Shown here: positions 59,677 through 64,000 of the stretch, in pieces
Numbering within the stretch: position 1 is the stretch's first letter
Layout: each line of letters opens with the position of its first letter
Assembly (NCBI GenBank): GCA_964420035.1
Contig: CAYQQR010000015.1
Location: 1 to 64,000, forward strand
Origin: CAYQQR01 sp964420035
GTDB lineage: Bacteria; Bacteroidota; Bacteroidia; Bacteroidales; SM23-62
Length of the DNA stretch: 64,000 nt
Direction: 5' to 3'
Program-made: the position numbers and the translations under genes
Notes under the pieces: model-generated
What the model saw: only the letters and a program-made list of their open reading frames with translations
Database searches by the model: none
What the model was told of the DNA's origin: nothing

Positions 59677-61851
59677 ATGACAAAGAAAAAGAGACGCAGA
59701 GGAAATACAGGCAGGGGATTCAGCAAGCAGAAACTGTCCAACCTGGTCCTGGGTGTTTTTTCCATCAATCCTACCCAGATACTGAATTATAAACAGGTCG
59801 CCAAAAGACTGGATATCATCCATCCCGATCAGCGCCAGCAGTTGAGCACCCTCCTTCTGGAGATGGTGCAGAACGGACAGCTCACCGAAGTGCAGCGGGG
59901 GAAGTTCAAGCTTAAGGGCAAGGGCAGTTATATCTTCGGGAAGGTCGACATGACCCAGCATGGTTATGCCTTCATCGTGCAGGAAAATGGCAAGGACGAT
60001 ATATTTGTCTCCCGCAACAACCTGAACCGTGCCCTCAACGACGATTATGTCAGGGTACATATATTTCCCAAACACGGCGGCAAGCGACTGGAAGGAGAGG
60101 TGGTGGAGATCATTGAGCGGGCACGCCGGAGCTTCGTGGGGATCATCGAGATGTCACACAACTTTGCCTTCCTGGTGCCCGACCGGAGGCAGATGCCCCA
60201 CGACCTTTTCATACCCCTGGATAAGCTCAAAGGGGCACAGGACGGTGACAAGGCCGTTGCCCGGATTACCCGGTGGAGCAAGCAGGCCAAGAATCCCATG
60301 GGCGAGATCATCGAAGTGCTGGGACCCACCGGGGAGAACGAGACCGAGATGCATGCCATCCTGGCCGAGTTCGAGCTGCCCCTGCGCTTCAGCCCGGAAG
60401 TGATCGAAGAAACCAAAAACATCCCTGCAGCAATCACCCAAAAGGACATACAATCCCGGAAAGATTTCAGGAAGGTGCCCACCTTCACCATCGACCCGCC
60501 CGATGCCAAAGATTATGACGATGCCCTTTCTATAAGGCCTGTTGGAAAAGGGGAATGGGAAGTGGGGATCCATATAGCCGACGTGACCCACTATGTGCAG
60601 AGAAAAACCCTGCTGGATGCGGAAGCCTACGAGCGGGGTACCTCGGTGTACCTGGTCGACCGGGTGGTGTCCATGCTGCCGGAAAGACTGAGCAACGAGA
60701 TCTGCTCCCTGAGGCCCGGGGAGGACAAGCTTTGTTTCTCGGCGGTTTTTGTACTGAACGAAGATGCAGAGGTCCGGGATGAGTGGTTCGGCCGGACGGT
60801 GATCAATTCCGACAGGCGCTTCAACTACGACGAGGCCCAGGAGATCATCGAGAGCGGCAAGGGCGACATGAATGAGGAGGTGCTGAAACTGCACGAACTG
60901 GCCCAGATCATGAGAAAGCGAAGGTTCGAGCAGGGGGCCTTCAATTTCGAGAAAGACGAGATCAAGATCGATGTGGATGAGGAGGGCAAGCCGGTCAGGG
61001 TGTATTACAGGGATTACAGGGAGTCGAACATGCTCGTCGAGGAATTCATGCTCCTGGCCAACAAGCGGGTGGCCGAGCTGATCGGGCTGAACAAGCTTAA
61101 AGGAGCGGGAGACGGGAATCCGCAAGAATCCAAAGCCAGGACCTTTGTGTACCGGGTCCACGACAAGCCCGACCCGGAGAAGATAGAATCTTTTGCCAAA
61201 TTCATAAAAAAGTTCGGCTACCAGATCAGGATGGGCTCCAACCGGCAGATATCCGATTCGATGAACAAGCTGATCGTGAACGTACGGGGCACGAAAGAAC
61301 AGAACATCATCGAGACCCTGGCGGTCCGGTCCATGGCCAAGGCCGAATATTCGACGGAGAACATCGGTCATTACGGCCTGGCCTTCCGGCACTATACCCA
61401 TTTCACCTCACCCATCCGCAGGTTTCCCGATATGATGGTGCACCGCCTGCTTTGCCATTACCTGGACGGGGGCAGCGGCAAAAGCGCTAAGAAATACGAG
61501 AGCTACTGCGAACATGCTTCCAACATGGAAAAAAAGGCCACCGATGCCGAACGGGCCTCGGTCAAATACAAGCAGGTGGAGTTCATGCAGGACAAGGTGG
61601 GGCAGGAGTTCGAAGGGGTGATCTCGGGGGTCACCGACTGGGGACTCTACGTCGAGCTGGTGGAAACCAAGTGCGAAGGTATGGTCTCCATCCACGAGCT
61701 GGACGACGATATCTACGAGTTCGACGAAGAAAACTACCGCATCATAGGACGAAGAAATAAGAAGACCTTCCAGTTAGGCGATGACGTTCGGGTCGAGGTC
61801 CTGCGCACCAACCTGGCGAAAAAACAGATGGATCTGCATTTAATTATGTGA
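59677..61851 (+). CDS. rnr: Ribonuclease R
   Basis: A 724-residue 3'-5' exoribonuclease from MTKKKRRRGNTG (an upstream in-frame ATG at 59581 lies in the promoter and is unlikely). Order: basic N-terminus and winged helix, two cold-shock domains, RNB catalytic domain (FTIDPPDAKDYDDALSIRP with the four Asp, then SMLPERLSNEICSLRPGEDKLCFS, HYTHFTSPIRRFPDMMVHR) and a C-terminal S1 domain (GQEFEGVISGVTDWGLYVELVE). Degrades structured RNA. Confidence 0.96.
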   Translation: MTKKKRRRGNTGRGFSKQKLSNLVLGVFSINPTQILNYKQVAKRLDIIHPDQRQQLSTLLLEMVQNGQLTEVQRGKFKLKGKGSYIFGKVDMTQHGYAFIVQENGKDDIFVSRNNLNRALNDDYVRVHIFPKHGGKRLEGEVVEIIERARRSFVGIIEMSHNFAFLVPDRRQMPHDLFIPLDKLKGAQDGDKAVARITRWSKQAKNPMGEIIEVLGPTGENETEMHAILAEFELPLRFSPEVIEETKNIPAAITQKDIQSRKDFRKVPTFTIDPPDAKDYDDALSIRPVGKGEWEVGIHIADVTHYVQRKTLLDAEAYERGTSVYLVDRVVSMLPERLSNEICSLRPGEDKLCFSAVFVLNEDAEVRDEWFGRTVINSDRRFNYDEAQEIIESGKGDMNEEVLKLHELAQIMRKRRFEQGAFNFEKDEIKIDVDEEGKPVRVYYRDYRESNMLVEEFMLLANKRVAELIGLNKLKGAGDGNPQESKARTFVYRVHDKPDPEKIESFAKFIKKFGYQIRMGSNRQISDSMNKLIVNVRGTKEQNIIETLAVRSMAKAEYSTENIGHYGLAFRHYTHFTSPIRRFPDMMVHRLLCHYLDGGSGKSAKKYESYCEHASNMEKKATDAERASVKYKQVEFMQDKVGQEFEGVISGVTDWGLYVELVETKCEGMVSIHELDDDIYEFDEENYRIIGRRNKKTFQLGDDVRVEVLRTNLAKKQMDLHLIM

Positions 61852-61864
61852 ATAACTTGCAAGT

Positions 61865-61983
61865 GGATATTTTAACCGCGGAGAACGCAAAGAAGGCGCT
61901 AAGAGCGCAAAGGTATACCGATATGCATTAACATTACTTCGCGTTCCTGGGGCCTCCCTGGCGAACTTGGCGATTAAACTTTA
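61865..61983. repeat. Imperfect inverted repeat after rnr
   Basis: A left arm (AACCGCGGAGAACGCAAAG) and a right arm (CTTGGCGATTAAA, CGCGTTC) are partly complementary, with GCGCTAAGAGCGC forming an inner hairpin. Common intergenic element type; may also work as terminator of rnr. Confidence 0.5.
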
Positions 61984-62060
61984 AATAATAGCAAAGTATT
62001 TGAGCTTTAATCAGACCAGCAGCCAACGACAGTTTTCCCTGCCATTACACCGAATTTTTC

Positions 62061-62068
62061 TATATTTG
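62061..62068 (+). promoter_or_regulatory. -7 element of lspA
   Basis: TATATTTG fits TAnnTTTG perfectly and ends 16 bp before the lspA start. No clear -33 element. Confidence 0.5.
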
Positions 62069-62084
62069 CTGCTCAATTAATTCC

Positions 62085-62702
62085 ATGAATATCACCAAAA
62101 AGGCGATACTCCTCATCATTATCATCCTGATCATTGACCAGGTATTGAAAGTCTGGATAAAAACCAGCATGTTGCTGGGTCAGGAGATCCATGTGTTTGG
62201 CGACTGGTTCATCATTCATTTCACCGAGAACAAAGGCATGGCCTTCGGGATGAACATACCGGGTAACTATGGCAAGATCATTCTTACCCTTTTCCGCATT
62301 GCGGCCGTCATCGGTATATCCTTCTACCTGCGCTACCTGATCAAACACCAATCCCATCCCGGACTGATCCTCAGTATTTCCCTGATCCTGGCCGGTGCTT
62401 TGGGGAATATCGTTGATTCTGTTTTTTACGGGGTACTGTTCTCCGAAAGCTATACATCGGTTGCTGAGTTTCTCCCGGAAGAGGGGGGCTACGCTCCGCT
62501 GCTGCAGGGAAGGGTGGTGGATATGTTCTACTTCCCCATCATCAAGGCTACCTACCCCGACTGGTTTCCATTCTGGAAAAACCAAACCTTCATCTTCTTC
62601 CGCCCGGTTTTTAATATTGCCGACTCGGCGATTACCGTTGGCGTCTTTATTATCTTAATTTTCCAGAAAAGGTTCTTCAAGGTCGAAGAAAGCAGCTCCT
62701 GA
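62085..62702 (+). CDS. lspA: Lipoprotein signal peptidase
   Basis: A 205-residue membrane protein with four helices. The catalytic Asp pair lies in GNIVDSVFYGVLF and NIADSAITVGVF; the family motif FTENKGMAFGMN follows helix 1. Bacteroidota LspA proteins have this longer form with an extra periplasmic loop (SESYTSVAEFLPEEGGYAPLLQGRVVDMFYFP). It removes signal peptides from prolipoproteins such as those in this window. Confidence 0.96.
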   Translation: MNITKKAILLIIIILIIDQVLKVWIKTSMLLGQEIHVFGDWFIIHFTENKGMAFGMNIPGNYGKIILTLFRIAAVIGISFYLRYLIKHQSHPGLILSISLILAGALGNIVDSVFYGVLFSESYTSVAEFLPEEGGYAPLLQGRVVDMFYFPIIKATYPDWFPFWKNQTFIFFRPVFNIADSAITVGVFIILIFQKRFFKVEESSS

Positions 62703-62721
62703 ATAGTTATCGGATTTTTTA

Positions 62722-62804
62722 TTCCAAGAGAAACACAGAGGCAAAATTGAGTTGCACGGAGCACCAATTCTCTGTGGTTCTCGAGTTTTCTCTGTGACCT
62801 ATTT
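62722..62804. repeat. ACACAGAG-type dispersed inverted repeat, second copy
   Basis: GAGAAACACAGAGG and TTCTCTGTGACCT form the arms, with an inner AATTCTCTGTGG. The same family as at 55236-55331. It lies between the convergent lspA and ribE and probably gives terminator-like hairpins. Confidence 0.6.
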
Positions 62805-63404
62805 TTCTTTACTTAATTGCTGCCTCACGATTCGGGCAATATACTTCCCAATCACATCAAACTCAAGGTTCACAACCGTCCCCTTCTCATACGTCCTGAA
62901 ATTTGTATTTTCATAGGTATACGGAATGATCGCCACCTGGAAAGAATTGTCTTTGGCATTTACTACGGTCAGGCTCACCCCGTCTACCGAGATCGAACCT
63001 TTTTCCACGGTAATATAATCTTCTGAAGTGGGTTCATATTCAAAAGTATAATACCAGCTTCCTTCGGCTTCTTCTACTTTGGTACAAACTGCCGTCTGGT
63101 CCACGTGCCCCTGCACAAAATGTCCGTCCAGCCGGGCATCCATGCGGGTACTGCGTTCCAGGTTCACCGGGTCGCCCACTTCCAATAATCCCAGGTTTGA
63201 TTTTTCAAGGGTTTCCTTCACGGCGGTTACAGTGAAGTTATCATCCTTGCGTTTCACAACGGTCAGGCACACCCCGTTGTGGGAGATGCTCTGGTCTATC
63301 TTCAATTCTTTTACGAAGGAGCAGGTGATGGTGAAATGCACATTCTCCTGTTCCTGTTCTATCTGAACCACTGTTCCGGTTTCTTCTACAATACCTGAAA
63401 ACAT
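62799..63404 (-). CDS. ribE: Riboflavin synthase, alpha chain
   Basis: A 201-residue enzyme with two similar barrels. Each carries the substrate-binding pattern: MFSGIVEETGTV, NGVCLTVV then GHFVQGHVDQTAVC, VDGVSLTVVN. It converts two 6,7-dimethyl-8-ribityllumazines into riboflavin. It stands alone here. Confidence 0.96.
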   Translation of the reverse strand: MFSGIVEETGTVVQIEQEQENVHFTITCSFVKELKIDQSISHNGVCLTVVKRKDDNFTVTAVKETLEKSNLGLLEVGDPVNLERSTRMDARLDGHFVQGHVDQTAVCTKVEEAEGSWYYTFEYEPTSEDYITVEKGSISVDGVSLTVVNAKDNSFQVAIIPYTYENTNFRTYEKGTVVNLEFDVIGKYIARIVRQQLSKEK

Positions 63405-63485
63405 AGGGATTGGAAATTTTGGTTAAAAAAACTGCAACAAAGGTAGCTGATATTTTCGACCCTCAGGTATTAAGGGTAAAGGAAT

Positions 63486-63513
63486 GTTACGCGTTACGGG
63501 TTTCGAGTTACGC
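63486..63513 (+). repeat. Heptad repeat before the second four-helix gene
   Basis: GTTACGC, GTTACGG, GTTTCGA and GTTACGC in a row with a strict 7-bp period. Inverse complementary copies lie after the gene at 63920-63940. Confidence 0.7.
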
Positions 63514-63537
63514 GGTATTATTAAAAACAATCATGTA

Positions 63538-63909
63538 ATGGGGAATTACAGAGATATGGAGCTCTATGATTTGGCTCTGAAAGCATCGATCAATATTAGG
63601 AAATTGGCTCAGGATCGATGGGATCATATTCTTTCAGGGGTGTATTATCAGCTTATCCGATCGAGCATAAGCGTTTATGCCAATATTGTTGAGGGATACG
63701 GCAGGCGCAGGTATAAAAAAGAATACATCCGGTTTTTGATTTTCGTTCATGCTTCCTGCGATGAAACCATTGCCCACCTGGAATATTTAGGGAGTGTAAA
63801 GCATCTTCATTCATCGGTAACAGAACTATTAAAAGATTACAACCGGATCGGCTCCAAAATAAATCATTTCATCAACCATGTGGAATTAAACTGGAAACCT
63901 CTGGAATAA
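63538..63909 (+). CDS. Four-helix-bundle protein (23S rRNA intervening-sequence type), copy 2
   Basis: A 123-residue helical protein from ATG 63538 (an earlier in-frame ATG at 63484 starts within the heptad repeat and is unlikely). Family features: YRDMELYDLALKASINIRKL, then LIRSSISVYANIVEGYGRR and a FLIFVHASCDETIAHLEYL helix. It is only distantly similar to the copy at 11517-11918. Flanked by inverted heptad repeats. Confidence 0.88.
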   Translation: MGNYRDMELYDLALKASINIRKLAQDRWDHILSGVYYQLIRSSISVYANIVEGYGRRRYKKEYIRFLIFVHASCDETIAHLEYLGSVKHLHSSVTELLKDYNRIGSKINHFINHVELNWKPLE

Positions 63910-63919
63910 TAATAAACCC

Positions 63920-63940
63920 CGCGTATCCCGTAACCCGAGA
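63920..63940 (-). repeat. Heptad repeat after the second four-helix gene
   Basis: On the minus strand the three heptads read TCTCGGG, TTACGGG, ATACGCG. They correspond to the reverse orientation of the array at 63486-63513. Confidence 0.65.
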
Positions 63941-63972
63941 CATGTATTTAAAAACCATAAAACCATAAAATC

Positions 63973-64000
63973 ATGAAAAGTAATAAAAACGAAATGCCCT
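63973..64000 (+). CDS. Possible start of a further gene (cut by window end)
   Basis: ATG at 63973 opens MKSNKNEMP and remains open to the window edge, after an A-rich stretch with ACCATAAA copies. Only 28 bases are available, so identification is impossible. Confidence 0.25.

Noticed and set aside
60154..61401. Minus-strand reading frame of 415 codons inside rnr
   Set aside because: Antisense shadow of the RNB domain; low complexity of the Val/Leu/His type and no family features.

Overview
The window looks like a chromosome segment of an anaerobic or facultative member of the Bacteroidota, probably of the Bacteroidales/Marinilabiliales type. Reasons: a bacteroidete-style V-type ATPase operon with a DUF2764 gene, a T9SS type A sorting domain, many TonB-dependent receptors, -7 promoter elements of the TAnnTTTG type, an AraC regulator with a membrane-bound sensor half, and a heme pathway represented only by its last steps. 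Base composition is moderate and fairly even. One run of 100 N lies inside a 60-bp tandem repeat, so this is a scaffolded assembly.

Layout. 1-8.6 kb: a minus-strand, ArsR-controlled cluster made of an ArsR repressor, four CxxC thioredoxin-fold proteins, an ArsF-like CxxC lipoprotein, a CcdA-like electron-transfer membrane protein, an ArsP/UPF0718 permease, a DGC-domain protein, an eight-heme membrane cytochrome c and a ProC-like dehydrogenase. A partial DUF169 gene and decayed remnants follow. Three copies of an inverted repeat TTCG-N8-CGAA sit just upstream of three start codons, and in two of them the 8-bp spacer is the -7 promoter element itself. I regard this as the most interesting system in the window. 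8.7-15.5 kb: a CAU-anticodon tRNA, a HAD phosphatase, a UbiA-type prenyltransferase, an Lrp regulator, a strange 147-nt tRNA-like element, a four-helix-bundle gene flanked by inverted arrays of small hairpins, a lipoprotein, a cytidylate-kinase-like protein, ComF, a NifX-like protein and a rhodanese.

15.6-25.5 kb: a two-component system followed by an operon with a TonB receptor, an MFS permease related to siderophore/AmpG carriers, HemN, protoporphyrinogen oxidase, a small 4-TM cytochrome-b-like protein and ferrochelatase. This reads as porphyrin or iron acquisition coupled to the final steps of heme synthesis. 25.4-36.6 kb: surface and envelope genes (tandem-repeat secreted protein, outer-membrane barrel, T9SS cargo), an AraC regulator, a site-2 protease, a metallopeptidase/TolB/barrel protein, and a TonB receptor with a His-rich segment next to a small His-rich secreted protein. 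36.8-43.5 kb: a four-gene sensory operon (PocR-PAS protein without kinase, periplasmic-binding-domain kinase, stand-alone receiver, hybrid kinase).

44.0-51.9 kb: a V-type ATPase operon in the order E, DUF2764, A, B, D, I, K, with Na+-type ligands in the K subunit. 52.1-64 kb: a PurF homologue lacking its catalytic Cys, a coiled-coil protein, a CHAD protein, a TIGR03032-type protein overlapping ispG, then cysS, rnr, lspA, ribE and a second four-helix-bundle gene. Several families of small dispersed repeats (heptad arrays, variable-stem hairpins, ACACAGAG-type inverted repeats) fill intergenic gaps. Repeats of the hairpin kind also appear in frame inside ispG and at the end of the V-ATPase B gene.
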